Source of the DNA: Gemmatimonadota bacterium
Lineage (GTDB): Bacteria; Gemmatimonadota; Gemmatimonadetes; Gemmatimonadales; Gemmatimonadaceae
Direction: 5' to 3'
Assembly: GCA_021324635.1 (NCBI GenBank)
Contig: JAJPIS010000126.1
Span: 1 to 42,449, forward strand
Length of the DNA: 42,449 bases
Within the stretch, counting starts at the first letter, position 1; every line of letters starts with the position of its first letter. Shown here piece by piece: positions 14,101 through 22,560 of this stretch. The notes beneath the pieces were generated by a model that worked only from the letters and a program-made list of their open reading frames with translations, was not told where the DNA came from and ran no database searches. Both the position numbers and the translations under genes were made by a program.

Positions 14101-15372
14101 TGGTCACCGCCCTCGGGCGCGACCAGCGTCAACTGGGCGAGCGATACGCCGAGCGTCGCGACGGTGAGCCCGGCGACGGGGACTGCGACCACGGTGACGC
14201 CCGTCGCGCCCGGCACCGCCAATATCACCGCGACGGCGCCCACCAATCGCGCGATCTCGGGGACCGCCGTCATCACGGTCCAGGCGACTCCCGTCCCCAC
14301 GCAACTCACGATCGCGCCGACCGCCGTGACGCTGGCGGGGACCGGGACCACCGTGCAGCTGGTCCCGACCGTGGACGATCAGTTCGACAACCCGATGACG
14401 GGCGTCACGGTCACCTACGCGTCGAGCAACACGGCGGTCGCCACGGTCTCCGCCGGCGGGCTCGTGACGTGGGCTGGGGTCGGGAGCGCGACGATCACGG
14501 CGACCGTCGCGAGCGTCACGCCGAATCTGACGGCCACCTGTGCCGTGACCGCGACCGCCGCACCAACGTCGATCGAGCCCAGTGGGATGACCGTCATCCT
14601 CAACACGGGCGTCCTGACGGCGGTCCCGGCCAACGGGCAGACGATGACGGGCGGCTCGGTCTTCCAACTCGTCTCGCCCCCGAACGGCTCATTCACGACC
14701 ACGGGGGACGCCAACCAACTCGTGCCGGTCCCCCCGAGCCAAGGGACGGGGCTCCGCGTGCTCTATCCGGCGTCCCTCCCCGGCGGGTTCGCGCCCGTGA
14801 TCTTCGGCTTCACGCTCCCGGGCGCGGGGAAAACGCTCTACATCCGGATGCGCGTCCGGTACTCCCCCAACTGGACGAACAACGGGAACGTCGGCACCAA
14901 GATTTGCGAGCCGCAGTTCGTCAACAGCAATAACGGCGGGAACGAGAACGACGCGATCGGTGGGCACTGCGATAACCCGCCCCAGGCCGACCAGTACCTC
15001 CAGGTGCTCCAGCAGTGGGGCAACGGGCTCCCGCTCGCGTTCCGCAACCTCCCCGACGGCAACCCGACGAGCTGGGCGCGGGCCGACCCCAACGGGCAAC
15101 TCGCAGGCCCGACGGCCGGCACGTGGCATACGATCGAGCTCCTATTCACGCCGCAATCGTCCACAAGCACGGCGGACGGCGGTTGCCGGATCATGAACGA
15201 CGGCAACGAGTGCGTGAACGCCACGAACGTCCAGTGGGTCCAGGGCTCGGACTCTCAGAACTGGGGCTACATCCGCTTCGAACCCACCTACGGCGGCGGC
15301 CATAACAGCCCGCCAAACGTCACACCCTTCCTCTACTGGGATTTCGACGAGCTCTACGTCAGCTCGAAGTGA
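11167..15372 (+). CDS. Tail spike with GH10-like glycosidase, Big_2 and lectin domains
   Basis: A 1401-residue modular receptor-binding protein, from GTG 11167. Order: N-terminal virion-binding part; Big_2 domain (about 50-140); a GH10-like barrel (about 155-610) with acid/base E391 in PINECL and nucleophile E514 in ITEFDV; tandem CBM5/12-like modules (about 290-375, W...Y..GQ.V...G..Y.C) placed inside that barrel; Big_2 domains near 615-690, a split one (695-725 and 985-1040) and one near 1045-1130; a ConA-like domain (about 728-985) inserted in the split Big_2; and a C-terminal jelly-roll lectin/lyase-like domain (about 1165-1401). It probably degrades a xylan-like or other beta-linked surface glycan. 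It sits directly upstream of the large terminase gene. Confidence 0.8.
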   Translation: MSILRGVSAGKVTQPRVVIAPSGQYTIYVTVGYKAPQLLYATSVGAAAQATSKASTLSLAPATFGITTQNGTVQLQATVKDQFGTIVSPTPALTWTTSDPRVTVSGTGLCTGVGTGAAATITATVTGTTVSGTATVTTPAAVPTTLAINAGFSTLAQAAAAAGTRFGVSINDSYESHPNYSQNYAQTAGAGGIVAFEKWHSHWFSGSFTNTGLSGVTTNFLEFAPEMARLQAQGTAFGVTYIVDEGIDSSGSLYPGIASLVTNATQAETMLQTMVALTTGFFNPQPLGPAWNSATNYTVGQVVSSGGVNYACVTPNVNTPPAGNISAWMPIPVATITAWSSTTAYTPGQIVTNGGHTYTCFAANTNQAPPNAQFWLCTESGVVDTYTPINECLLGGSGQGFFNRFLGPSPNNWVPRALKYTYAGDPGARKYTINNGHGESTADSAQRAAVLSLANAAIAVFAGIGLSASKLTVGIEGHVDCQEMQTSGGSFDTTNTLAWLNSIVATGASYAITEFDVTDHMLEGSGAAGVAQRQQLVGLAYTNFLNVVKQANAKPDHFTCWQLRSPENWLQSFTPRSDGLPMFPNPYADFSFTTLPAYTAIVTWLTGQSGLQGSITLNDALPHQIPVTLADQWGGAMSPSVATWSSTDTTNLPVTSGGVVQASAGGHSATITATVASVTPNLTASVSVSSAAAALAAIAVSPGNATISTGTIIESASETDQYGNPFGGSGNGNVTVYAAGGFGLSANIPGVAAATTLLWTKGRILVDAIRAAGLNSGVGLQAIDSDGAGTNKKWEVYFQTGSTAFVQLVCAPYKTGSVRMGPAPTAFINETALPANGNYIEWFAGYDQAAGHCIVAFFDSAGNLFNDGSHTSTATVAITGAAALNTDGGANGRVTTNKGFNAHAVAQAATHDGQALYTSALPAQSSQWTKPLASDSGIQAGWYMGDASSGAVTSGAAFAGGQALVQTSATGGVGDAGAWSPPSGATSVNWASDTPSVATVSPATGTATTVTPVAPGTANITATAPTNRAISGTAVITVQATPVPTQLTIAPTAVTLAGTGTTVQLVPTVDDQFDNPMTGVTVTYASSNTAVATVSAGGLVTWAGVGSATITATVASVTPNLTATCAVTATAAPTSIEPSGMTVILNTGVLTAVPANGQTMTGGSVFQLVSPPNGSFTTTGDANQLVPVPPSQGTGLRVLYPASLPGGFAPVIFGFTLPGAGKTLYIRMRVRYSPNWTNNGNVGTKICEPQFVNSNNGGNENDAIGGHCDNPPQADQYLQVLQQWGNGLPLAFRNLPDGNPTSWARADPNGQLAGPTAGTWHTIELLFTPQSSTSTADGGCRIMNDGNECVNATNVQWVQGSDSQNWGYIRFEPTYGGGHNSPPNVTPFLYWDFDELYVSSK

Positions 15373-15376
15373 CGGG

Positions 15377-16825
15377 ATGCGACGCGACGCGGGCCAGCTC
15401 CTCTGGCGGCCCCTCTCGGCGCCGCAGGCCAAGTTCGTGGCGAGTACCGAGTTCGAGGTGCTCTATGGCGGTGCGAAGGGAGGGGCGAAGACCGAATCGC
15501 TCGTCATCGCCCCACTCCAACAGATTGCGCACCCGCGCTTCAAGGGATTGCTGCTCCGCGAGAAGTGGGACGAACTCAAAGAGATCCATGCGCGCTGCAA
15601 GACGTACTACAGCGCCGTAGGCGCCACCTTCCACGGCGGCGACAGTCAGTGGCGGTTCCCGTCCGGCGCGTTCGTCGAGATCGGCTACCTCGAGGACGAT
15701 GCTGACCTCAAGCGCTACCAGGGGCGCGAGTGGACCTTCGTTGGGTTCGACGAACTCGGGAATCTCAAAGACGAGTTGACGTGGGCCAAGATGCTCGCTG
15801 AGATCCGCTCCCCGGATCCGGCGCTGATCCGGATGGCGCGCGGGACGGCGAACCCCGGCGGGAAGGCGCATGCGTGGCTCAAACAGCGGATGATCGTGGC
15901 CACCGATCGCGGCCGCACCGTCGCGCGCGATCCGACGACCGGCCTCGCGCGGCGCTTCATCCCGAGCAAGGTCACGGACAATCCGATCTATGCGAATGAC
16001 GCGCAGTACATGGCGGTCCTCCGTGGCCTGCCGGACACGCAGCGCCGGCAGCTCTTGGACGGCGACTGGGATGCCGGCGAAGGTATGGCCCTGGATGAGC
16101 TGTCGCGCGCCGTGCACCTCATCCCGCCGCGAGCCGTCCCTGACTGGTGGTACCAGTGGGGCGCGCTCGATATCGGGTTCGGACACTGCTGGTGCTTCGC
16201 CTGGGCGGCCATGAGCCCCGATGGTCGGGCGTACGTCTGTGATTCGCTCCACGGGCAGCGGGATCGCTACGACGAGGTGGCGCGCCGGATCGTCGAGCAG
16301 GTCCCGCCGGCCGTGCTCGCCAATGTGGTCTGCGACAACTATGCGCGCCAGGAAGGCTCGCGTGGGCACCGCGACCGGACGCCATCCGTGATGGAGTTGT
16401 TCTCGGAGTACGGCATCATGATGGCCGAGGCCAACCAACGGCGCGTCCTCGGCCTCAATAACCTCCGGCTCTGGCTGGGCTGGCGGCTCGCGGACGGCAA
16501 GACGAAGACGCCGCGGCTCCGCTTCTTCGATACGCCGGGCAATCGCCTCACGTTCGATTGTCTCGAGCGGATGGTAGTCGATCCCAAGAACGTGGAAGAC
16601 GTGCTCAAGGTGCACGCGGACGCACAGGGCCGGGGCGGCGACGACCCGTACGACACGGTGCGCTACCTCATGGCTGCCCACCCGTACACGCCGAACGAGC
16701 CGGTGACGCCCGATCCGGTCGGGCCGGACCGCGATCCCGCGCACTGGTTGCCGCGAGACCCGGACGACACCGATCCTGACGATCCCAACCCCGAGACGAT
16801 CGGGGGACTCTCCTACGGCTTCTGA
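15377..16825 (+). CDS. terL: Terminase large subunit
   Basis: A 482-residue packaging motor ATPase and nuclease. Walker A is YGGAKGGAKTES (G31-T39 region), Walker B TFVGFDEL with D125/E126, and the coupling motif follows at ARGTANPGG (154-162). The RNase H-like nuclease begins at WGALDIGFGH (D265) with a further acidic residue in NVVCDNY. The end is Asp/Pro rich. The length is normal. It begins 4 bases after the spike stop, so it is co-transcribed with the spike, an uncommon order. Confidence 0.92.
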   Translation: MRRDAGQLLWRPLSAPQAKFVASTEFEVLYGGAKGGAKTESLVIAPLQQIAHPRFKGLLLREKWDELKEIHARCKTYYSAVGATFHGGDSQWRFPSGAFVEIGYLEDDADLKRYQGREWTFVGFDELGNLKDELTWAKMLAEIRSPDPALIRMARGTANPGGKAHAWLKQRMIVATDRGRTVARDPTTGLARRFIPSKVTDNPIYANDAQYMAVLRGLPDTQRRQLLDGDWDAGEGMALDELSRAVHLIPPRAVPDWWYQWGALDIGFGHCWCFAWAAMSPDGRAYVCDSLHGQRDRYDEVARRIVEQVPPAVLANVVCDNYARQEGSRGHRDRTPSVMELFSEYGIMMAEANQRRVLGLNNLRLWLGWRLADGKTKTPRLRFFDTPGNRLTFDCLERMVVDPKNVEDVLKVHADAQGRGGDDPYDTVRYLMAAHPYTPNEPVTPDPVGPDRDPAHWLPRDPDDTDPDDPNPETIGGLSYGF

Positions 16826-16831
16826 GATCCC

Positions 16832-17353
16832 ATGCCGACGATCCCGTCCTACGTCCACCTACTCCACGACTACGAGCAATCGGTCAACGGCGCGCTCTTC
16901 GGCCGGCAGGAATACCTCGTCTGGGCGGACGCGAGCGCCGCGCAGGGCGCCAATCTCGCGGGCCTCAACAACGCGGCGCCCCAAGGGTCCGCGATCCAGG
17001 GCCGGCGGCTGATTGACCTCGCGGCTGACATCGCGGCTGGGATCTATACGGCGCTCGGTCCTGGGACCTACTACGCGCAGTTCCAGTTGACCGGGATGGT
17101 CAAGCCGACGATCGATCTTACCGCGACGTTCACCGGCGGGACGGTCACCACCGCCGCCTGGTCAACGTTCAGGGACGAGCAGACGCAGCGGCAGACGTTC
17201 GGCGGCACTGGGCCGCTCTCGACCGGGACGCTCCAGACCTCGACGCTCGCCTCGCCCAACGGGGAGAAGGTGGGCGTGCTCCAGATCGTCGTGGGTGCGG
17301 GCGGGAGCATCACGGCGTTCACCCGCGCCGAGCTCTCAGGTCAGCGGGGATAG
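16832..17353 (+). CDS. Virion-associated protein of unknown role, 173 aa
   Basis: A 173-residue protein with a helical N-terminal half (VHLLHDYEQSVNGALFGRQEYLVWADASAAQ) and a beta-rich second half (TFTGGTVTTAAWSTF...VLQIVVGAGGSITAF). The second half reads like the beta-sandwich units found in phage decoration or fibre proteins. It lies 6 bases after terL and before a run of similar small beta-rich genes. Confidence 0.55.
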   Translation: MPTIPSYVHLLHDYEQSVNGALFGRQEYLVWADASAAQGANLAGLNNAAPQGSAIQGRRLIDLAADIAAGIYTALGPGTYYAQFQLTGMVKPTIDLTATFTGGTVTTAAWSTFRDEQTQRQTFGGTGPLSTGTLQTSTLASPNGEKVGVLQIVVGAGGSITAFTRAELSGQRG

Positions 17354-17359
17354 CGCGCC

Positions 17360-17659
17360 GTGCCCACGCTGACCCTCGTCGCAGCGCTCGTCGCGGGCGT
17401 CTGGGCGAGCGCGACCGGCGGCACCGTGATGGGCCTCGCGCTCTCGCCGGGCGCCGATGCGCGGCTCGTGATCCGCGCGCCCGGGCGGCCGCCGCTCTAC
17501 TTCCGCGGCGCATGGCACGTCCACGCCGATAGCCTCTGCGTGGCGAGCGATGAGGCCGGGCGCTGTTGGCACGCAGAACTCCGCGGGACCGACACGTTGA
17601 TCGTCGCCGACCGGGTGTGGGTCCGGGCGGTGCGCGTCCCATCCGGGAGCGCGAGCTAG
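17360..17659 (+). CDS. Small protein with a signal-like N-terminus, 99 aa
   Basis: A 99-residue protein from GTG 17360. Its start (LTLVAALVAGVWASATGGTV) resembles a signal peptide or membrane anchor. The rest is beta-rich with two cysteines (C56, C70) that could form a disulphide. An exported or envelope-exposed phage protein is possible, such as one blocking superinfection, but it is embedded in the late virion block, so a virion role remains open. Confidence 0.5.
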   Translation: MPTLTLVAALVAGVWASATGGTVMGLALSPGADARLVIRAPGRPPLYFRGAWHVHADSLCVASDEAGRCWHAELRGTDTLIVADRVWVRAVRVPSGSAS

Positions 17660-17663
17660 TCTG

Positions 17664-18431
17664 ATGAGTGTCCTCGCAGTCCGAACGGTGGCCGGCGCGG
17701 CCTACGTGCGCGCGGGCGGCGGCACGCCGGGCGACATCACGACGCTCATGACGGCGCTCGGCGTCACGGTCAACGGGTTCTTCGACTGCCGGACCGGGAT
17801 CGTGCTCAGCACCCAGCGCACGGTCGCGAACTGGAATGACGTCTCCGGGCACTCGCTCTCGCTCGCCCAGGCGACGCTCGCCAAGCAGCCGTCCGTCGCG
17901 GCCGATGGCTCGCTCTTCTTCACCGGCGCGGGCGGGATGAACCTGCTCCAGTCGGCGAGCGCCCTCCTCAACATCAGCGGTAGCTACACGTTGATCGTCG
18001 TCGGCGCCTTCACCGGCTCGCAGACCGGGACGGGGTATATCGCCGCGATCGGGGACGCCTCGAACGAGTTCCTCGGGATCAACCAGGGGGGCGGGAGCAA
18101 CGTCTGGGCGGCCAAAGGCGGCAAGGTTCTGGCGACCGCGACGACCGGCGTCTCGACCGCGGCCACGCAATACCGCGAGGTCTCGGCAACGCTCAATGGC
18201 ACGACGCCGCTGGGCATCCAGGTGCCCAACCAGGCGATCGTGACCGCGGCGATCGGGACGGCGAATACGAACGCGTCTGCCGTACTCTGCGCCGGTGGGT
18301 TCAACGGCGCCTCGGGGAGCGCGCAGTGCAATCTCCGCGCGATCATCTGCCTCCCGTCGCTCATCTCGGCCGCGAACCTCGCGCTCGTCATGGCGTGGGC
18401 CGCCGCGAACCACAACGCGGTCGCCGCCTAG
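17664..18431 (+). CDS. ConA-like lectin-domain virion protein
   Basis: A 255-residue protein whose core reads as a concanavalin/LamG-like beta sandwich: W.DVSG.....LAQAT...QPSVAADGSLFFTGAGG, then SYTLIVVGAF, YREVSATLNG and a final strand. Such domains in phages bind glycans or trimerise in fibres. It ends with an alanine-rich helix. Together with the neighbouring beta-rich genes it may form a second fibre or an appendage working with the spike. Confidence 0.6.
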   Translation: MSVLAVRTVAGAAYVRAGGGTPGDITTLMTALGVTVNGFFDCRTGIVLSTQRTVANWNDVSGHSLSLAQATLAKQPSVAADGSLFFTGAGGMNLLQSASALLNISGSYTLIVVGAFTGSQTGTGYIAAIGDASNEFLGINQGGGSNVWAAKGGKVLATATTGVSTAATQYREVSATLNGTTPLGIQVPNQAIVTAAIGTANTNASAVLCAGGFNGASGSAQCNLRAIICLPSLISAANLALVMAWAAANHNAVAA

Positions 18432-18481
18432 CGCAGCAGCGGCCGTCCGTCCGCACCACCATCACCTAGGAGTCTCTACAC

Positions 18482-18907
18482 ATGCCGCAGGGCCAGTGGG
18501 CTACCCAGCAGTCAGCGAGCAACGTCGCCGCCGTCACGGCACTCGAGCAAGCGATGGTCAACCGGGGCTACGTGCCGCAGGCCGGGAACAACGAGGCGGG
18601 CTTGGTCCAGGACGCGATCAACGCACTCCTGAACTGCATCCCGCAGTCGATCGCGGTCGCGCTCACGCCCGTCGCGGTCGCGGCGGCCACGACGGCGGAG
18701 CAGACGTTCACCCCAGCCGCCCTCGCCGGATTGGCCGTGGGCGACACGGTCGTCGTCACCACGCCAGCCGCGCAGACGGCGGGGACCGGGATCGTCGGCG
18801 CGCGCGTATCGGCCGCCGGGACGCTCGCCATCACGTTCGTGAACGCGACCGCCGGCTCGCTCACCCCAGCGAGCGGCACGTATATCGTCCGCATTCTCCG
18901 CTCCTGA
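18482..18907 (+). CDS. Beta-rich virion protein, 141 aa
   Basis: A 141-residue protein with a good AGGAG ribosome site before ATG 18482. Residues 1-55 are helical (virion attachment or trimerisation); residues 65-141 form a compact beta domain with the repeated pattern TFTPAALAGLAVGDTVVV, then GARVSAAGTLAITFVNAT and a final TYIVRILRS. This C-terminal pattern is common in short phage structural proteins of decoration or fibre type. Confidence 0.55.
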   Translation: MPQGQWATQQSASNVAAVTALEQAMVNRGYVPQAGNNEAGLVQDAINALLNCIPQSIAVALTPVAVAAATTAEQTFTPAALAGLAVGDTVVVTTPAAQTAGTGIVGARVSAAGTLAITFVNATAGSLTPASGTYIVRILRS

Positions 18908-18909
18908 GC

Positions 18910-19206
18910 GTGGCCTCAGTACTCGCGGCCTGTGTCTGGGTCGCGGGGCTCCTCTGGCTCTGGTGGCGCGCGGAGCCGCTGGTGCTCCGCGCGCTCACGC
19001 ACTGGGAGCGGCAGGGCCAGGCGGCGACCGCGCGAGCGACCCCGCCCGTCCTGCCGAGCCCGGAGGCCATGCCGCTCGATCTCCGGCTCTGGATCGCGGA
19101 GCAGTCCGAGCCGTGGGCGAAAGAGCAACTCGCCCAGCGCGCCCAGGAGCTCTACGGGCAATACGGCGATTGGTCCGCCGTCCGCGTCGCGCTGACCGCC
19201 GCGTGA
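18910..19206 (+). CDS. Single-span membrane protein, 98 aa
   Basis: A 98-residue protein from GTG 18910, two bases after the previous stop. Residues 2-20 (ASVLAACVWVAGLLWLWW) form one membrane span. The remainder is soluble and helical (LDLRLWIAEQSEPWAKEQLAQRAQELY). It lies directly before the portal gene. Similar small membrane proteins occur in phage head modules without known role. Confidence 0.5.
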   Translation: MASVLAACVWVAGLLWLWWRAEPLVLRALTHWERQGQAATARATPPVLPSPEAMPLDLRLWIAEQSEPWAKEQLAQRAQELYGQYGDWSAVRVALTAA

Positions 19207-19216
19207 GGGCCGCCGC

Positions 19217-21616
19217 GTGACGATCCCGCCCACCACGCTACCGGACGGCCTCCTCTTCGGTGAGGAGGATGGACTGGACGGGCTTGCCCGACTCCGAGCT
19301 GAGGCCGAACGGATACCGGGTGCGCGCGACCTCTCGTCGCACGACCATCCGGCGGACCAGGCGGCGCTCTCGACGGAGCAGCAGGCGCCGACGACCGCGC
19401 TCTTGCACAATGACGCGGATGGGTGGGACGACGATCCACGGGTTGGCGCGCACGGCACCCTGACCGGCGGCCCGATCGACGAGTCGTACACGGAAGCGGC
19501 ACTTGCCGGCCTCTACGGCGAGGCGTTCCCGCTGCTCAAAGGATCGGCCGTCGCTGACGATTGGGTCCGGTGGGCCGAATCCCTCTGGCAACGCTACGGG
19601 CCGGGGGTCTACGCGACGCTCCACCAGGTCGAGCGGAATCGGCTCTTCTACAACGGCAACCAATGGGTGTCGGCGATCGGCTTCGGCCCGTGGCGTGAGC
19701 CTGCGAAGCCGCGCGATGTAGTGCGCACCGTCCGCAATAAGATCAAGCCGGCGCTGGACATGCGGACGCAGATCCTCGCCGAGCAGCGGCCGGGGTTCAA
19801 CTGTACGCCTGCCTCCGGCGATCCACAGGCGATGCAGCGGGCGGAGGCGGACCAGGTCGCGCTGGAATGGTCCTGGCACGAGCAGGACATGGCGGGGATC
19901 TCGCTCGAAGCAGGACGCCGCGCCGGGACCGACGGCGTGACCTTCCTTGAGCTCTATTGGGATCCGGATGCGGGCCCCTGGTACCAGGTGCCGCGCGTGG
20001 TTGGGCCGGAGGTAGCGGAGTTCCCGCTCGGCAAGCGGCCGGGTGAGCGCTTCCCGTTGGGCGACGTCCGGACCAAGGTGCGGGCGATCGAGCAGGTGCG
20101 CGTCTCACCTGACGCGACCAGCAATCGCCCGCCGATGATCTGGGTCGTCCGCGAGGTGATCGCCAAGACGCAGGCGATCCAGGAACACGGAGCGTCCGTC
20201 GCGAAGGAATCGGGGTTCGGCGAGACGTCCGACGACATGCAGCATGTGACCGCGGCGCGCCACGGCTACGTGCTCCCGCAGCCGGACGAGTTGCTCCGCG
20301 AGCAGGAGTCGGTCGTCCGGCTCACGGTCTATTGCGACCGGAGCGAGTTCCTGCCGAAGGGCCTCATGATGGTCGCCGTCGGCCAGCAGCTCGTCGTGCC
20401 GCCGATCCCGCTGCCGTACGGCCGGGTTCCGCTCGTACGCTGGACCGATGGCAGCACGGACCCGTCGTTCTACCCGACGGCCGTCATGGTCGACTGGCTG
20501 GACGCGCAGATGCGGATCAACGCCATCGTGTCGAAATGGATCGAAGCGTTGCGCAAAGGCGCCTCGGCCAACTTCCTGGGGCGGGGCGGCGTGCTCAAGG
20601 GCGAGACGCTCCTGGGTGGGACGCTCAATCTCTACGAGGTGAACGCACCACTCGGCACACCGCTCTCCGAGGTGATCCAGCCGATCGGCCCGTTCGACAT
20701 CTCGACGTCCGCAGAGCGCGCGCTCGCGCAAGAGACCAAAGAGATCGAGGACCTCACGGGCTGCAACGACGCGACGCGCGGGAGCTTTGCGGGAGACCAA
20801 TCGGGCCGCGCCATCCTCGCGGTGCGTGAGCAGGTCGAGCGGATCTTCGCGCCGTTCGTGAACGCGGCGAGCCGGGCGATGTGCGAATGGGCGGAGATCA
20901 CGCTGGCGATCATGCAGGCCAACTACGACCTGCCCCGTATGATCGCGATCGAGGGCGCGGACCGACCGGACCTGGGCCGCCTGCTCTCCGGCGAGGATCT
21001 GGATATTGCGGCCCAGGTCTGGGTCGATCCCGAAACGCTCATGCCGATGCCGCGGTCGCTCCGCCTCGCGGTGCTCGACGACATGCTCTCACGGGGACTC
21101 ATTCAGCCGCAGGAATACCGGCGGCGGATGCCGTTCGCGATGGTGCGGTCGTTAGAGGCGCCGGACGATGCCCAGACGGCACGCGCGCACCGGATCGCCG
21201 AGGCGATCCGCCGGACGGGCACCGACGCGGCCTTCCCGGTCCTCTGGATGGACGACGAGGCGGAGCATCAGGACGTGCTTGAACGGCAGCTCATCTTCAA
21301 CGACTCGCTGCCGCCGCAGGTGCGCGCGGTGGCGTACGAGCGCTGGATGCGGCTCGGCCAGCAGGCGGAGCTCAAGGCGCAGGGGATGGCGCTCCCGCCG
21401 GGCGAGCCGCAGCCCCAGGCGCCCCCTCAACAGTCGGGCGGCGCCCTGCCTGGCCAGACGACGGCGAGTGGGATGATCGGTCCGGCCCGCATGCTCGGAC
21501 CGGCCCAGGCTCCGATCGGCCCGTCCTCGCCGGTCGCCTCGCAGCCGATGACGCAGATCGGACTGCCGGATCAGTTACAAGCGGCTGCGAGGTGGGAAAG
21601 AACGCAGCCTCAGTAG
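19217..21616 (+). CDS. Portal protein, P22-like
   Basis: A 799-residue dodecameric DNA gate at one capsid vertex. The length and layout fit P22-like podoviral portals: an N-terminal clip/wing region (YGPGVYATLHQVERNRLFYNGNQW, then RNKIKPALDMRTQILAEQRPGF), central conserved patches (LPYGRVPLVRW, EDLTGCNDATRGSF) and a long C-terminal helix that turns into a Gln/Pro-rich tail. The first 90 residues are acidic and disordered-looking. GTG 19217 follows a GAGGG site. The presence of this class, not the HK97 type, supports a podovirus. Confidence 0.85.
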   Translation: MTIPPTTLPDGLLFGEEDGLDGLARLRAEAERIPGARDLSSHDHPADQAALSTEQQAPTTALLHNDADGWDDDPRVGAHGTLTGGPIDESYTEAALAGLYGEAFPLLKGSAVADDWVRWAESLWQRYGPGVYATLHQVERNRLFYNGNQWVSAIGFGPWREPAKPRDVVRTVRNKIKPALDMRTQILAEQRPGFNCTPASGDPQAMQRAEADQVALEWSWHEQDMAGISLEAGRRAGTDGVTFLELYWDPDAGPWYQVPRVVGPEVAEFPLGKRPGERFPLGDVRTKVRAIEQVRVSPDATSNRPPMIWVVREVIAKTQAIQEHGASVAKESGFGETSDDMQHVTAARHGYVLPQPDELLREQESVVRLTVYCDRSEFLPKGLMMVAVGQQLVVPPIPLPYGRVPLVRWTDGSTDPSFYPTAVMVDWLDAQMRINAIVSKWIEALRKGASANFLGRGGVLKGETLLGGTLNLYEVNAPLGTPLSEVIQPIGPFDISTSAERALAQETKEIEDLTGCNDATRGSFAGDQSGRAILAVREQVERIFAPFVNAASRAMCEWAEITLAIMQANYDLPRMIAIEGADRPDLGRLLSGEDLDIAAQVWVDPETLMPMPRSLRLAVLDDMLSRGLIQPQEYRRRMPFAMVRSLEAPDDAQTARAHRIAEAIRRTGTDAAFPVLWMDDEAEHQDVLERQLIFNDSLPPQVRAVAYERWMRLGQQAELKAQGMALPPGEPQPQAPPQQSGGALPGQTTASGMIGPARMLGPAQAPIGPSSPVASQPMTQIGLPDQLQAAARWERTQPQ

Positions 21617-21617
21617 G

Positions 21618-22097
21618 TCAGGCGTATCGCCCGTTGTCGCGCTTACGCAGCGGACTGTGATGCGCCGCGTGGCAACGGCGGCACAGAAGGTCGCACTTCG
21701 CCAGTTCCGCCTGTAGACGTGCCTCGTTGTTGATCCAGCGGGTCACCGATGCGATGCCAAATGACTTGGTCGCCGGATCGCGATGGTGGAAGTCCAAAAG
21801 CGACGGCGTTGTGTCGCCGCAGATCACACAGCCTTTCGCCTTCAGATCGGCCAGCCGTAACCGCGCCCGCTCCGCCGTGTCACGAGCGCGCTGGCGCATC
21901 TGCTCTCGGTTGCGCGCGTAGTACTCGCGAAAGGCGGCCAGGCGCTTCTGTCTCTGCGCTTCCCGGTCAACGGGCGGCTTCGGCGGACGCGCTGCTTGCA
22001 ACCGTAGGCGCCTCGCCTTCACTCGCGCGATGCACTCGGCGCGATGAGCCAGATACCACTCGTGCTGATAGGCCTTGGGATCATCATGGTATCTCAT
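21618..22097 (-). CDS. Free-standing HNH endonuclease
   Basis: A 159-residue protein encoded against the late operon. After a basic helical region (30-85) it has an HNH/zinc module: CVICG (90-94), DFHH (102-105), a spacer, then LLCRRCHAAHH (138-147). Two CxxC pairs should hold zinc while the His residues form the ββα-metal site. Antisense, free-standing HNH genes between phage structural genes are usually homing endonucleases. The ribosome site is weak and the start could be further upstream. It begins 2 bases after the portal stop. Confidence 0.8.
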   Translation of the reverse strand: MRYHDDPKAYQHEWYLAHRAECIARVKARRLRLQAARPPKPPVDREAQRQKRLAAFREYYARNREQMRQRARDTAERARLRLADLKAKGCVICGDTTPSLLDFHHRDPATKSFGIASVTRWINNEARLQAELAKCDLLCRRCHAAHHSPLRKRDNGRYA

Positions 22098-22171
22098 GCC
22101 AGCAAGATGCTGCAAATAACACGCCGCTTTGATGTCCAAACGGCGGCCCGGTTCGAGCGGACGGCCCCGCA

Positions 22172-22456
22172 ATGACCGCGTATGCGCTCCGCGTCCTCGT
22201 CGCGTTCGACGTGTTCGTGAACGTCGTCTGCGGCGGTCTCCCGGACGAGACGATCTCGGCCCGGTGCCAGCGCATCGTGGCGACGCATCCTGCCCCCTCC
22301 TGGCGGCAACCATTAGTTGCCGTCGCCTGGGCGATCCACTGGGGGCTCGCCCGACTGCAGCGCCGGCACGGAGTGCTGGCGGAAGCGAACGACTTGGCCC
22401 GTGCCGAACGGATCGAACACACCGAGGACGCCGCGCTCGGCCAGTCCGACGCCTAG
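22172..22456 (+). CDS. Small conserved phage protein with GG.PDETISAR motif
   Basis: A 94-residue protein. Residues 11-32 (FDVFVNVVCGGLPDETISAR) match a pattern I know from short phage proteins of the head and lysis regions (DQ..N.LLGG..DET.SAR), whose role has not been settled. A hydrophobic stretch with W50-W57 follows, and then a charged helix. It lies between the HNH insertion and the scaffold, so it was probably next to the portal before the insertion. Confidence 0.6.
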   Translation: MTAYALRVLVAFDVFVNVVCGGLPDETISARCQRIVATHPAPSWRQPLVAVAWAIHWGLARLQRRHGVLAEANDLARAERIEHTEDAALGQSDA

Positions 22457-22560
22457 GCGCCTCCGTCAGACCCTGCGCCCCCACGGCCGCGCGCAAGTGC
22501 CGTGACCAACTCGCTCAGCACGAGCCGCGCGCCCGCTGCTGACGGGAGAGTGACCTGACA

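Noticed and set aside
15359..16858. 499-codon minus-strand frame
   Set aside because: It is the complement of the terminase gene, whose motifs are complete on the plus strand.
11167..18431. Diversity-generating retroelement acting on the spike or lectin genes
   Set aside because: No reverse transcriptase gene and no template/variable repeat pair was seen.
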